Below, piece by piece: positions 9,151 to 17,989 of a stretch of 64,000 nt of DNA. Every line of letters begins with the position of its first letter. Within the stretch, counting starts at the first letter, position 1. The translations under genes were made by a program, and so were the position numbers. Below the pieces are notes generated by a model, which saw only the letters and a list, made by a program, of their open reading frames with translations, had not been told where the DNA came from and ran no database searches. Source of the DNA: Chloroflexota bacterium (GTDB taxonomy: Bacteria > Chloroflexota > Ktedonobacteria > Ktedonobacterales > JADMIN01); the NCBI GenBank assembly GCA_021323855.1, contig JAJPKE010000016.1, positions 62,001-126,000 on the forward strand. The letters are read 5' to 3'.

Positions 9151-9345
9151 GAGAGGGGCCGCTGGCGGAGTTTCGTTTCGCTGGCGAACTGACACTTCTC
9201 TCTTGCGCATGTGGGGATGGCTGGCGATGGCTGGGGGTGGGTTATTCCACGTAGGTGAACACTAACGCTTGCCAGTACATCGTTCGCGTGCCCCACGGTC
9301 CCCTCTCCCATCAGGAGAGGGGACCGTGGGGCCGGGGTGAGGTCT
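9122..9345. repeat. Family A repeat pair, MITE-like, copies 2 and 3
   Basis: The left end GACCTCACCCCCAACCCC and the right end GGGGTGAGGTC form terminal inverted repeats of at least 11 bp around a 224-bp unit. Inside each end is a hairpin: CCCTCTCCCATAGGAGAGGG near 9138-9157, and GGTCCCCTCTCCC / GGAGAGGGGACC near 9298-9332. The middle (about 9160-9295) has no gene. The left copy overlaps the end of the aminotransferase gene and the right copy ends next to the penicillin-binding protein stop. It may be a non-autonomous mobile element or a REP-type palindrome pair. Confidence 0.65.
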
Positions 9346-10962
9346 CTACGCTCCCAGCGACTGATAGAGATCGTCGGCGACCCAGACCTGGCAGGCGCCC
9401 TCACCGCTCTTCTCTTTGTGCAGGCTGATGACGTATTTGGCTGGCGCACCGCCCGGCGCCTGATCGTCCGGGGCCAGCGAAATCCACCAGGTTTCCGGTT
9501 GCTCGTTGCCGCTCTGCCCGGTGCCCGTCTTGCCGCCCTCATGTGTGCCAGACTGCTTCAGACTGATGCCGGAGACGGGATTAGGGCTAAAGTTAGCTGT
9601 GCCGTAGTCCACCACCGACCACATCGCTGCACGGATCGCCTGAGCCGTCTGTGAGTGGATGATCGGGCCACCACCATACGGCACCTTATCGGGGATGATG
9701 CCATCACCGCCGGGCAATACGTCGTTGCGGCTCTCACCATACGGAACGATCTGGCTGACGACGTGCGGCTCATACAGGTAACCATCGGACGCAACTACGC
9801 TTGCCACTTCGGTCATCGTTAGCGGGGTAATGAGTAGTTCACCTTGACCAAACGCGCTAGCCGCCAGCAGATTGGAGGTGAATTGCGTCGGCTGGCCGTT
9901 GGAATCGAACTGATTATAGGCGCTGCTCTGCACAGAAACGCCGTCGTAAGGCACCGGCGACACATCGGTCCCTGGCGTGGCAATGCCGAGCGCGCGCACA
10001 TACTTGAGCCAGGTATCCGCGCCGATGTTCACCCCGACGCGCGCAAATATCGTGTTGTCGCTGTAGGCATAGCCCTGTTGCAGCGTGATCGGGAACGAGT
10101 TGTCGTTTAATATGCCATTCCAGGTGCCATTGAAATAGTCAAACCAGGGGAACGACTCACCGTTGGTGGTAAACGTTGTGGCGTCGTTGAGGCTGAATGG
10201 CGTGTTGAGCGAATACTGGCCGGAATCAAGTCCCGCCATCAAGGTGACGGTCTTGAACGTCGAACCTGGGTCATAGAGACCCTGTGTGGCGCGGTTCAGC
10301 AGCGGATGGTCCGGGTCACTCTGAAGTTGCGCCCAGTAGGTTGGGTCATCTATCTTGTTAGGATCGAAATAGGGGTAGCTGTACATGGCAATGATCTGGC
10401 CGGTGTTCGGGTCTTCGACGATGATGCTACCGTTGGCGTTGCCATTGTCTGTGCAGGCGCCACCACCACGCAGCACGGCGCTATTGCTCTCGTAGAGCGC
10501 GGCGACCTTCTGCTGCACCTTGTCGTCAATCGTCAGATAGAGATCATTGCCATGACGTGGGCGGTGCAGGATGCGGTTGAGTTCGTCGTTGGGTGATGCG
10601 CCCTTGCCTGTACCGGCCAGATAATCATTGAATTGAGCTTCCAGGCCAGCCGCGCCATATTTGTAGCTAAAGTAGCCGATCAGCGGCGCAAGCGTCGGGT
10701 CAGCGTAGACGCGCCGGTAGCCGCAGCGGGCGTTGTTGTCGCGCACCGTCCAGGCCAGCTTGACGCCATTGCGGTCGTAGATGGTGCCACGGATAGGTTG
10801 GTCATCCGGCGCATCGCAGACCCGTGGATCGAGGCTGCTCGCGGCAAGCGCCGGCCCATTGAAGAATGCCTGATTGCCAATCTGCACATAGGCCGCAACG
10901 CCGCTAATGAGCAGAAAGAAGATAATGAACGCATTCGTCAGCCTGCGAATCGTTACATTCAT
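9346..10962 (-). CDS. Penicillin-binding protein, class B-type transpeptidase
   Basis: This 538-residue enzyme cross-links peptidoglycan at the outer face of the membrane. An N-terminal membrane anchor spans about residues 8-28. The non-catalytic dimer region includes RGTIYDRNGVKLA. The transpeptidase domain has all three motifs: SxxK as GSTFK with the acylated Ser234 and Lys237, SxN as YSDNT, and KTGT with Lys478. No PASTA repeats follow. Its size and motif order resemble PbpA of actinobacteria (division/elongation), but here no rodA/ftsW, serine-threonine kinase or FHA gene is next to it. Confidence 0.92.
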   Translation of the reverse strand: MNVTIRRLTNAFIIFFLLISGVAAYVQIGNQAFFNGPALAASSLDPRVCDAPDDQPIRGTIYDRNGVKLAWTVRDNNARCGYRRVYADPTLAPLIGYFSYKYGAAGLEAQFNDYLAGTGKGASPNDELNRILHRPRHGNDLYLTIDDKVQQKVAALYESNSAVLRGGGACTDNGNANGSIIVEDPNTGQIIAMYSYPYFDPNKIDDPTYWAQLQSDPDHPLLNRATQGLYDPGSTFKTVTLMAGLDSGQYSLNTPFSLNDATTFTTNGESFPWFDYFNGTWNGILNDNSFPITLQQGYAYSDNTIFARVGVNIGADTWLKYVRALGIATPGTDVSPVPYDGVSVQSSAYNQFDSNGQPTQFTSNLLAASAFGQGELLITPLTMTEVASVVASDGYLYEPHVVSQIVPYGESRNDVLPGGDGIIPDKVPYGGGPIIHSQTAQAIRAAMWSVVDYGTANFSPNPVSGISLKQSGTHEGGKTGTGQSGNEQPETWWISLAPDDQAPGGAPAKYVISLHKEKSGEGACQVWVADDLYQSLGA

Positions 10963-11112
10963 GCCTCAAGCCTCTCCTATCCCACGGACACGTCTATTAG
11001 TGGAGGATGGCAACGCATCCTCATCATTATGCTCACTCAAGCGGAGTGTAGCACCGGCGCATGGGGCTGTCAAAGGGAATAGTTCACAATTTTGCACCGG
11101 AATTTACGTTTA

Positions 11113-12294
11113 TCAGTGGGCGAGGGTTGCCAGATAGCCCTCATAGTTACGGCGCATCTCACTCAGGCTGTCGCCGCCGAACTTCTCGACCCACGCATCC
11201 GCCAGCGCGCAGGCCAGCATTGCCTCGCCAACCACGCCTGCCGCAGGCACGACACAGACATCGCTGCGTTCGTAGCGGGTTGCTTCGATGTTCTCGCCGG
11301 TGGCGATATCGGCGGAAGGCAGCGGATGCGCCAGCGTAGGAATTGGCTTGACGGCGACGCGCGCAACGATAGGTTCGCCATTGCTGATGCCGCCCTCGAT
11401 GCCGCCCGCGTGATTGCTTAGGTGATACCACCCGCGCGCCTCATCGTGGCGCACGACATCGTGAACCTGCGAACCGGGCAGCGCCGCCAGCGCGAAGCCC
11501 CCACCTATCTCCACGCCCTTTGCCGAAGGGATGCTGAGCAGCGCCTGGCCAATGCGTGCGCTGAGGCGGCGGTCCCACTGGCTATAACTGCCCAGGCCGG
11601 GCGGCACGCCGAACGCCACCACCTCGAAGACGCCGCCGCAGGTATCGCCCTGGCGCTTGCCTTCGAGGATGCGCTCGATCATGCGCGCGGTCAGGCCGGC
11701 ATCTGCGCAACGCATCTCCGAGGCATCCACCCGCGCCCAGAAATCGGCGTCGAGCGCGGATAGTTCCGGTTCTGCACCAGCAGGATAGCCCACCCCGCCA
11801 ACAGCGAGAACATGGCTATGGATGGCGATTCCGAACGCCGCGAGCAGTTGCCGGCAGACAGCGCCAGCGGCCACCCGCGCCGCCGTCTCGCGCGAGCTGG
11901 CGCGTTCGATGACATTGCGCACATCCTGGTGCCCATATTTGAGAGCCCCTGTCAGGTCGGCATGGCCGGGGCGCACGCGCGTCACCGGCTCAATTGGCTC
12001 GGTCGGCGTCGCCACTGGCTGCGCGCTCATGCGTTCCTGCCAGTTCACCCAGTCGCGGTTCTCGATGCGCAGCGTGATGGGCGAGCCGAGCGTATAGCCA
12101 TGCCGCACGCCGGAAAGCACCTCCACGGCGTCGCGCTCAATCTTCATGCGTCCGCCGCGCCCGTAGCCACCCTGGCGGCGACGCAACTGCTCGTCAATCG
12201 CCTCCTTGCCGAAGGTTAGCCCGGCGGGAATCCCCTCGATAATGGTGGTCAGGCAGGGGCCGTGCGATTCGCCAGCCGTCAAAAAGCGCAACAT
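11113..12294 (-). CDS. aroC: Chorismate synthase
   Basis: AroC makes chorismate from 5-enolpyruvylshikimate-3-phosphate with reduced FMN as cofactor, the last step of the shikimate pathway. The 393-residue length is normal. The start MLRFLTAGESHGP is the family signature, and RRRQGGYGRGGRMKIE, VRPGHADLTGALKY, ERASSRETAARVAAG and GGIEGGISNGEPI follow in the expected order. GAGAGG precedes the ATG at 12294. It stands alone among unrelated genes; the other aro genes are not in the window. Downstream on the same strand is the penicillin-binding protein, 150 bp away. Confidence 0.97.
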   Translation of the reverse strand: MLRFLTAGESHGPCLTTIIEGIPAGLTFGKEAIDEQLRRRQGGYGRGGRMKIERDAVEVLSGVRHGYTLGSPITLRIENRDWVNWQERMSAQPVATPTEPIEPVTRVRPGHADLTGALKYGHQDVRNVIERASSRETAARVAAGAVCRQLLAAFGIAIHSHVLAVGGVGYPAGAEPELSALDADFWARVDASEMRCADAGLTARMIERILEGKRQGDTCGGVFEVVAFGVPPGLGSYSQWDRRLSARIGQALLSIPSAKGVEIGGGFALAALPGSQVHDVVRHDEARGWYHLSNHAGGIEGGISNGEPIVARVAVKPIPTLAHPLPSADIATGENIEATRYERSDVCVVPAAGVVGEAMLACALADAWVEKFGGDSLSEMRRNYEGYLATLAH

Positions 12295-12351
12295 GGAAAC
12301 ATGCCTCTCGTGTCATAGGTAGCTGTGTATGGGTGTGTGCCAGAGATATCT

Positions 12352-12903
12352 CTATCGCATAGTTCTATGCTGCTGTGGCCATTCTGCCGTTGCAACTGAA
12401 AGAAACGGTAATTCATCTCGTGCCCATAGCACGATACCGTCACGCCTTATGTTCTCGACAAACGTTGTATCCCAATCAGCCAGATCCCGTATCGCGGTGA
12501 GGACATTGACTTCCCGTGGTGGATCATGATGTTGGTCAAGTGCCAGGCCGATAGAATGGCTAATGGCAAGCCGCCGCTCAAGCGGTAAACGTTCTAGCTC
12601 AGTTTCGAGGTCAAAAATAAGCAGAAGGTCAACGTCACTCGGCTCAGGATCATCGAGCGGCCGCTCTTCATGCCGCGCCACTGAGCCAAATAGGATGGCC
12701 GCACGTAGATCTTTATGATGCTGCGCCACCACTGCTACAATTGATCGGACCAGCGCCGCAGATTCATTATCCAGCCAGGAGGGCACTTGATTTCGCCATT
12801 TTCTCTCGGAAGAGTTAATTGGAACGTCACTTCGTACCTTTGGCTCATTCACGGATATAGCAGTCTCTTCAATATCTCCGCCGGTACTCAACTGAGCGCC
12901 CAT
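12352..12903 (-). CDS. MNT-type nucleotidyltransferase (putative antitoxin of HEPN pair)
   Basis: This 183-residue protein belongs to the minimal nucleotidyltransferase (pol beta) fold. The key motif is LFGSVARHEE (Gly73, Ser74) followed by SDVDLLLIF with the metal-binding Asp90 and Asp92. I chose the ATG at 12903, inside the end of the upstream gene (16-bp overlap), over the longer frame to 13005 which would cover more of that gene. About 45 residues of polar sequence precede the domain. In known HEPN/MNT modules the MNT partner adds AMP to the HEPN toxin and silences it; that role is inferred from the pairing here. Confidence 0.78.
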   Translation of the reverse strand: MGAQLSTGGDIEETAISVNEPKVRSDVPINSSERKWRNQVPSWLDNESAALVRSIVAVVAQHHKDLRAAILFGSVARHEERPLDDPEPSDVDLLLIFDLETELERLPLERRLAISHSIGLALDQHHDPPREVNVLTAIRDLADWDTTFVENIRRDGIVLWARDELPFLSVATAEWPQQHRTMR

Positions 12904-13247
12904 TGCCGTATCTCCTGCCACAAATCGCGCGCCTGATCCACATCGCCTGTTAAGTGCTGATGACCATACCAGCCGCCATTGCGAATCTCTTCCAACACTT
13001 GCCATTGTTCGCCCACAGCCGGTTCACCAATATCACGCAGGTATGTCACCAGTTTAGAGTGATTTTCCTTGTGTTTTCCATGTTGCGTTTGGCACTTGTA
13101 TGCAATCCAATGGAAAGCTGAGCCATAATACGTTTCGATCAGGACACGATTAGCGCGCGGGCCAGCCGTTGAAGCAGTCAAATCCGGCAGCACGGCTTCG
13201 ATATCTTCTGCCGCAAGACGGTGATCTTCCGCTTTCATAGTGTCCAT
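12888..13247 (-). CDS. HEPN-domain protein (putative RNase toxin)
   Basis: The 119 residues are mostly helical. The segment RNGGWYGH (Arg89 to His96) fits the R-x4-6-H motif of HEPN ribonucleases, placed near the C-terminus as in this fold. A helix with LIETYYGSAFHWIAYKC resembles the first HEPN core helix. The gene overlaps the nucleotidyltransferase gene by 16 bp, so the two are translationally coupled, with HEPN first. The similarity to HEPN is weak in the middle, so the toxin call rests on the motif plus the neighbour. Confidence 0.65.
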   Translation of the reverse strand: MDTMKAEDHRLAAEDIEAVLPDLTASTAGPRANRVLIETYYGSAFHWIAYKCQTQHGKHKENHSKLVTYLRDIGEPAVGEQWQVLEEIRNGGWYGHQHLTGDVDQARDLWQEIRQWALS

Positions 13248-13342
13248 CCCTCTCGAACGTCTTTATGCCTTCACTATAGCCCACGAGTCACCTGCTATGC
13301 CAAGAATATAACTGAGGATATATCAGTTGTTATCAAGCTGAT

Positions 13343-14590
13343 TCAATATACGCGGGCATGCAGCGCATGACGGCGACGTGCGGCAGGCAGCCGCAAGAAG
13401 CTTTCGTCGCCGTCCAGATTGAGCAGGACAAAGAGGCGCAGTGCCTCGCGCAGATTGCCCGCGCGCAAGAGTGTCTGCGCCAAGAGATCGAGCAGCGCGT
13501 TAGCTTCTAGCTGCGTGGGGGCGACGGCCAGCGCCGCACGCAGAGCAACGATGGCTGGGCGATAGTGGCGCTTTGCCAGATAGATGGCGGCGACAGCGAC
13601 TGGCAGACGCGGATGCGCCGCGCAACGCCCACGCAGCGCGACCAGTTCGCGTTCCGCCAGCCGCAGCGCGCGACCAGCGTTTGGGTCGTTGCCAGCGCCG
13701 AGCGCCGCCAACGCCTGCACATAGGTGAGGCGTATATCGTCGCTGGTGGGGTCGAGCGCCAGCGCCCGCCGCACCATACGCAGCGCGTACTGTGTGCCCT
13801 GTGGCACATAGCGCGACACATCGCAGGCCGAACACTGCAAAGCGGCCTCCGCTGCGCCGGTATACGCCAGAGATGGAGGGCAGCGTACCAGCCATTCGAT
13901 GCCGTCCAGCAGGCGTGTTTCGTCGCCAAGCCAGCCGCGCACCAGCGCCAACCCGCGATTGAATTGCTCCTGGGCGGTCTCTGCATCCATCGGCGACGTA
14001 ACGCCCCAGGGCAGCGAGTCCAGCCAGCGAATATCATCCTCAACCTGCGCGATGAACGTAGCGGGAATCGGCCCGCTGTCGCCGCTCTGCATCAGATAGC
14101 CGACGCGCGGCCAGTAGAGCGCCACCAGCAGCATCAGCGCGCTGACGCTGAAGAGGCTACCACCGAGGATGAACTGAAGGCGGTGCGCCGTCTCAAAGTC
14201 GAGCAGACCGGCGCGGGTGTAGTGGTGAATCGTGCCAGTCTGCGGGTCGGTAAACTGCACGGCATCGAGAGTGGGCGGATCATGGAAAAAGTTGGTCTCG
14301 TAGAGGACGGTGATGGAGGTCTGATCGCATAGATTCGCAGGAAGCGTTGGCGTGAACGCTGAGCGCGCTGTCGCGAAGGATTGCCCATCCAACGTGAACG
14401 CCAGCGTATCGCCGCGTTGTTGCACACAGGTATGAGCAGCCCCACTCAGTGTATGCTGCTGCTGCGCGCTGACCAGCAACAACATGATGGCGGCCAGATA
14501 AAAGCCAAGCAGACTGAACAGCAGCCACGCGATACGATAGCGCATCAGTTGATAGACGAGCAGACGCCGGATGATTGTACCAATGTCCAT
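13343..14590 (-). CDS. Membrane protein with C-terminal TPR-like repeats
   Basis: I chose the ATG at 14590, which has GAGGGA 7 bp upstream, giving 415 residues. A first transmembrane helix lies at about 20-43 (IAWLLFSLLGFYLAAIMLLLV). About 80 residues of outer domain follow, then a second helix near 140-162. The C-terminal 230 residues are helical and Ala/Leu-rich with TPR-like periodicity (for example YALRMVRRALALDPTSDDIR and YRPAIVALRAALAVAPTQLE). The topology places the TPR part in the cytoplasm. No enzyme motif is seen; it may be a scaffold. Confidence 0.7.
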   Translation of the reverse strand: MDIGTIIRRLLVYQLMRYRIAWLLFSLLGFYLAAIMLLLVSAQQQHTLSGAAHTCVQQRGDTLAFTLDGQSFATARSAFTPTLPANLCDQTSITVLYETNFFHDPPTLDAVQFTDPQTGTIHHYTRAGLLDFETAHRLQFILGGSLFSVSALMLLVALYWPRVGYLMQSGDSGPIPATFIAQVEDDIRWLDSLPWGVTSPMDAETAQEQFNRGLALVRGWLGDETRLLDGIEWLVRCPPSLAYTGAAEAALQCSACDVSRYVPQGTQYALRMVRRALALDPTSDDIRLTYVQALAALGAGNDPNAGRALRLAERELVALRGRCAAHPRLPVAVAAIYLAKRHYRPAIVALRAALAVAPTQLEANALLDLLAQTLLRAGNLREALRLFVLLNLDGDESFLRLPAARRRHALHARVY

Positions 14591-14774
14591 TCGTGATCCC
14601 TCATCCCACGCACATGCTAGCCGGTTACTCCATCGAGACGCTTTTTGTATGTCCAGTATGTTGCTTAGTCGCGTAGGCAACTATAGTATAGTACATGTTG
14701 CTTGTTTTGCCTATCGGATAGCTGTCGAAAGTGCGGCGGCCAACCATCGGCGCGCGCTGATCGCAGAAAAGCAG

Positions 14775-14803
14775 TTGCCGTCTGGATGGCAATGTGATAT
14801 ACT
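14775..14803 (+). promoter_or_regulatory. Sigma-70-type promoter of rpmE
   Basis: TTGCCG at 14775-14780 and TATACT at 14798-14803 are separated by exactly 17 bp. Transcription would start near 14810, leaving a leader of about 80 nt before rpmE. Confidence 0.75.
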
Positions 14804-14859
14804 GGGGTGTACGCGTAGCGCCAGACCCGTCCGGGGTTTGACAATGGCGCGACACTAAC

Positions 14860-14892
14860 GGAGGCGGCATGAGAGCCGCAGGAGTCCCATGA
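14860..14892 (+). promoter_or_regulatory. rpmE leader hairpin with overlapping 7-codon frame
   Basis: GCGGC (14864-14868) and GCCGC (14875-14879) form a stem whose loop holds an ATG at 14869. GGAGG at 14860-14864 could serve that ATG. The frame codes MRAAGVP and ends at TGA 14890-14892, which overlaps the rpmE ATG as ATGA. GGAG at 14881-14884 is the rpmE ribosome site, directly after the stem. L31 leaders in several phyla bind L31 for feedback control (known); that this one does is inference. Confidence 0.45.
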
Positions 14893-15104
14893 AAGCCGGA
14901 ATTCACCCCAATTATGTAGAAGCAACCGTCACCTGCGCCTGTGGCAATACCTTCAAGGTCGGTAGCACCAAGCCCACGCTCCGGGTTGACGTTTGCTCGA
15001 AGTGCCATCCGTTCTATACGGGCCAGCAGCGCATCCTTGATACCGCAGGGCGCGTGGAGCGGTTCCGCAAGCGCTTCAACATCAGCGACGACGACAACGC
15101 CTAA
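14889..15104 (+). CDS. rpmE: 50S ribosomal protein L31 (zinc-type)
   Basis: The 71-residue length and MKAGIHPNY start are typical of L31. It has the zinc-ribbon cysteines of the C-plus type: CAC at residues 16-18 and C-x-x-C at 37-40 ([12 protein letters not shown]). The middle [15 protein letters not shown] is strongly conserved. It sits at the periphery of the 50S subunit, contacting the 30S head. A good promoter and a strong terminator flank it, so it is a single-gene transcript. In many Chloroflexota and Firmicutes rpmE is next to the DUF1385 gene; here a glycosyltransferase lies between them. Confidence 0.97.
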   Translation: MKAGIHPNYVEATVTCACGNTFKVGSTKPTLRVDVCSKCHPFYTGQQRILDTAGRVERFRKRFNISDDDNA

Positions 15105-15145
15105 TCAATTACCATCCCAGGCAGTCCTGCCTGTTCTGAACAGTT

Positions 15146-15180
15146 GCCCGCGCGAACACAGATCGTTCGCGCGGGCTTTT
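15146..15180 (+). terminator. Intrinsic terminator of rpmE
   Basis: GCCCGCGCGAAC (15146-15157) pairs perfectly with GTTCGCGCGGGC (15165-15176) around a 7-nt loop and is followed by TTTT. It starts about 40 bp after the rpmE stop codon. Confidence 0.92.
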
Positions 15181-15209
15181 GTATGCGCGCTCATCGTCGC
15201 ATCCCTGAT

Positions 15210-16454
15210 TTAATCGAGGAGGTGCGGCAGCGCAGCGGGCAACATCCAGCGCGCGCTGCGCTGTTCGCGCTGGTGCGCCGCCTCCGCTATCGTCTCCCGG
15301 TAGGCGGCGAGCGTTGTTTCAAGGCAGGCTTCGCGCGAATATTGGGCTGCCGTGGCGCGAGCGTTCGCGCGCATCCGGCGGAGCAGCGCCGGATGGCTGG
15401 TCAACGACTCAAGGCGCTCAGCGAAACGATCAGAGGTATCGCCGGGTGCAATGAGGTAGCCGTTGAAGCCATCTACCACAATTTCTGGCACGCCAGCCGC
15501 CGCCAGCGCCACCACCGGTACCCCACAGGCAAAGCTCTCCAACAGCGACACCGGCTGATTCTCCGTGAGGCTGGCGGAGACGCAGATATCCGCGCTTGCC
15601 ACACGCCGCGCCAGCGCCTCGCCACGCATCCAGCCGGGAAAGCACACTTGATGTTCTAGCCCACGCTGCTGTGCAAACGCCATGACGCCGCCTCGCGCTG
15701 GCCCGTCGCCGATAATCTCAAACGAGGCTGCTGGATGGCGGCGCAGAAACGGTTCTACCAGCGTGATAAGCTGATGCAGGTTCTTCTCAGCGGCGATACG
15801 GCCAAAATAGACCAGCCGTGGACCGCCGGGCGCTATCCGTTGGCGTTCCGCCTCGCGGAGCGGGTGAAACCGCTGCGTATCCACCGGATTGTGGACGATC
15901 ATCACCTGGCGGTCCAGGCCGCTGGCGATCAGATCATGCGCCAGGAAGCGTGAAGCGGAGGTGGTGAGGTCGCATTGATTGTAGAAAGCGGCGACATAAC
16001 GCCGGACCCACCGCGCTAGGCGGGCATTGACCTCGGTTCCCAGGCGTGAGTAGGACCCGACATACTCGCCGAAGAGCGTGTGATGGGTGCCGATCAGCGG
16101 AATATGATAGGCGTTGCAGACCTGCACGCCCTGCCAGCCGATGCTAAATGGCGTGTGACAATGGATGACATCCGGGCGGAAGCTTCGCACGAGCCGCCTG
16201 ATTGCCAGGTTGACCGGCGCCGCAATGCGGATATCCCCATAGAGCGGGATGGTAACCGCTCTGGTGCGCACGACGGGAAACGATTCCTCGACGCTCAAGT
16301 GTGTGCGCTGGTTGGCGCGGGCATGGCGCGCCAGCACCGTGCAAACCATCACGCTGTGTCCGTGTTCGCTCAGACTCCTGGCGAGCGTATTGACGCACGA
16401 TGCCACTCCATTCACCTGCGGTGGGTACGTATCCGTAAAAAGCATGACTCGCAT
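15210..16454 (-). CDS. GT4-family glycosyltransferase
   Basis: This 414-residue enzyme has a GT-B fold and probably moves a sugar from a nucleotide or similar donor to a membrane lipid or glycan. The N-terminal domain opens with MRVMLFTDTYPPQVNGVASC, and PDVIHCHTPFSIG follows. The C-terminal domain has LVYFGRIAAEKNLHQL and SLTENQPVSLLESFACGVPV, whose E-x7-E pattern belongs to GT4. It resembles diacylglycerol glucosyltransferases and the PimB/MgtA group, so glycolipid synthesis is a fair guess. It runs toward rpmE and does not share an operon with it. Confidence 0.88.
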   Translation of the reverse strand: MRVMLFTDTYPPQVNGVASCVNTLARSLSEHGHSVMVCTVLARHARANQRTHLSVEESFPVVRTRAVTIPLYGDIRIAAPVNLAIRRLVRSFRPDVIHCHTPFSIGWQGVQVCNAYHIPLIGTHHTLFGEYVGSYSRLGTEVNARLARWVRRYVAAFYNQCDLTTSASRFLAHDLIASGLDRQVMIVHNPVDTQRFHPLREAERQRIAPGGPRLVYFGRIAAEKNLHQLITLVEPFLRRHPAASFEIIGDGPARGGVMAFAQQRGLEHQVCFPGWMRGEALARRVASADICVSASLTENQPVSLLESFACGVPVVALAAAGVPEIVVDGFNGYLIAPGDTSDRFAERLESLTSHPALLRRMRANARATAAQYSREACLETTLAAYRETIAEAAHQREQRSARWMLPAALPHLLD

Positions 16455-16917
16455 GATGGGTTATATTCCTATCAGGTTGTTGTCGGTATGTGGTGGCGTA
16501 AGGTGTGCTGCGCAGTGCGTGATGCTTCCCGCAGACGACTGACTTTCGCCAGAGAATTAGGAGCCATACCACGCAGCGATGAATCTCAGCACGCACCTTC
16601 CCATGTGTATAATACGCTACGGTACGTGACAATTGGCCCAGCGATGCTATGATGCTATGCTACGCAGTCATGAGCAGGTGTGAGCATTTCGCCGCATGTG
16701 ACTACAGACGACCGCAGCCAGCGGACATGCTATCTGCTACCTGCTACCTGCTATCGCGCTGTGATGTCATCGTGATGTTGCTCGTCGCAGATATCAACGC
16801 ATCGTCGTTCTTGTGCTCATACTCATCATAGACGCGATACGTTATCGTGATGTTATCCTGGACATGACCAGCAACGTCCCGCATAGCCGGACGAAGAGGA
16901 TAAAAAGGATAGTGCCG
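16455..16917. other. Divergent control region between glycosyltransferase and DUF1385 genes
   Basis: No gene is supported. Short tandem repeats are present: CTGCTAC units at 16734-16754 and ATGCTATG units near 16644-16660. ATCGTGATGTT occurs at about 16768 and again at about 16846. The final AAAAGGAT before 16918 is the ribosome site of the next gene. Confidence 0.4.
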
Positions 16918-17961
16918 ATGCCCAAGTACAATTATGGCGGTCAGGCGGTGATCGAGGGTGTGATGATGCGCGGTCGCCATACTGCGTCGGTGGCGCTGCG
17001 CCGCTCCTCCGGCGAGGTGCTGGTGCATGAGGAACAACTCAACCCGCGTCTCTATGGCAACAAGGTGGCACAGTGGCCGTTTGTGCGTGGATTGCTGCTG
17101 CTCTGGGATATGCTGATCCTGGGCACGCGCATGATGCGCTTCGCCACCAACATTTACATCCAGGATGAGATGAGCGCATCCGAGGCGGCGCAGAAGTCCC
17201 AGGGCGACCAGCAGGCGATGCCTGATGCAAGCGGCGCGCCCGCCGTATCCACAACATCCGCCACTTCTAGCATGTCCAGCACATCCAGCGCAGTGGTCGA
17301 AGCGACGGCGACGCAGATGAGCGGTATCGGTGGCGCGGGGCTGGCGGTGACGCTGATCTTCTCGCTGGCAATCGCCATCGGGCTGTTCTTCTTGCTGCCG
17401 CTGGGCGCTGTGGGCCTGGTGCAGCGGATATTTGGCTTTGGCAGCGGCTGGTGGAGCCTGATCGTCGAGGGACTGATCCGGCTGGCGCTGCTCGTTGGCT
17501 ATCTGGCGGCGATTGGACGGCTGGCAAGTATCCAGCGAGTTTTCGAGTATCATGGAGCGGAGCATAAGACGATCAACGCTTATGAGGCTGGCGATCCGCT
17601 GGATGTGGAGCATGTGCGGCGCGCCTCGCGGGTGCATACGCGCTGTGGCACGGGCTTCCTGCTGATCGTCGTCGTGCTTTCGATCTTTGTCTTTGCGCTG
17701 CTCGGCCATCCGCCCCTGCCGCTGCTGATCTTGTCGCGCATTCTGCTGGTGCCGGTGATCGCTTCGATTGCCTATGAACTGATGCGGCTGGGCGCAACAT
17801 ATTATCGCTACCCTGTGGTGCGCTGGCTGATGGCGCCGAGCCTGGCGCTGCAAGGACTGACGACGCGCGAGCCGGACGACCGGCAGATCGAGTGTGCCAT
17901 CGTCGCGCTGGAGCGGATTCTCAAGAGCGACGGCGTGTCCGTTCTTGAGCGCGTTGCCTGA
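16918..17961 (+). CDS. DUF1385 membrane protein
   Basis: I chose the ATG at 16918 (AAAGGAT 7 bp before it) over the longer frame because MPKYNYGGQAVIEGVMMRG is the classic N-terminus of this family; it gives 347 residues. A cytosolic start is followed by a low-complexity Ser/Thr/Ala stretch (about 105-135) and then hydrophobic segments near 143-165, 183-203 and 245-285. The block FEYHGAEHKTINAYEAGDP with HTRCGTGF is highly conserved in DUF1385 and could bind metal. The function is unknown. The family often neighbours rpmE, prfA and prmC. Confidence 0.9.
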   Translation: MPKYNYGGQAVIEGVMMRGRHTASVALRRSSGEVLVHEEQLNPRLYGNKVAQWPFVRGLLLLWDMLILGTRMMRFATNIYIQDEMSASEAAQKSQGDQQAMPDASGAPAVSTTSATSSMSSTSSAVVEATATQMSGIGGAGLAVTLIFSLAIAIGLFFLLPLGAVGLVQRIFGFGSGWWSLIVEGLIRLALLVGYLAAIGRLASIQRVFEYHGAEHKTINAYEAGDPLDVEHVRRASRVHTRCGTGFLLIVVVLSIFVFALLGHPPLPLLILSRILLVPVIASIAYELMRLGATYYRYPVVRWLMAPSLALQGLTTREPDDRQIECAIVALERILKSDGVSVLERVA

Positions 17962-17989
17962 TACACTGGCTATTTTAAGGAGATTTTGC

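Noticed and set aside
9124-9350. Small proteins such as PLPRTGEG-like peptides read from the palindromes
   Set aside because: These peptides are translations of family A repeats, not genes.
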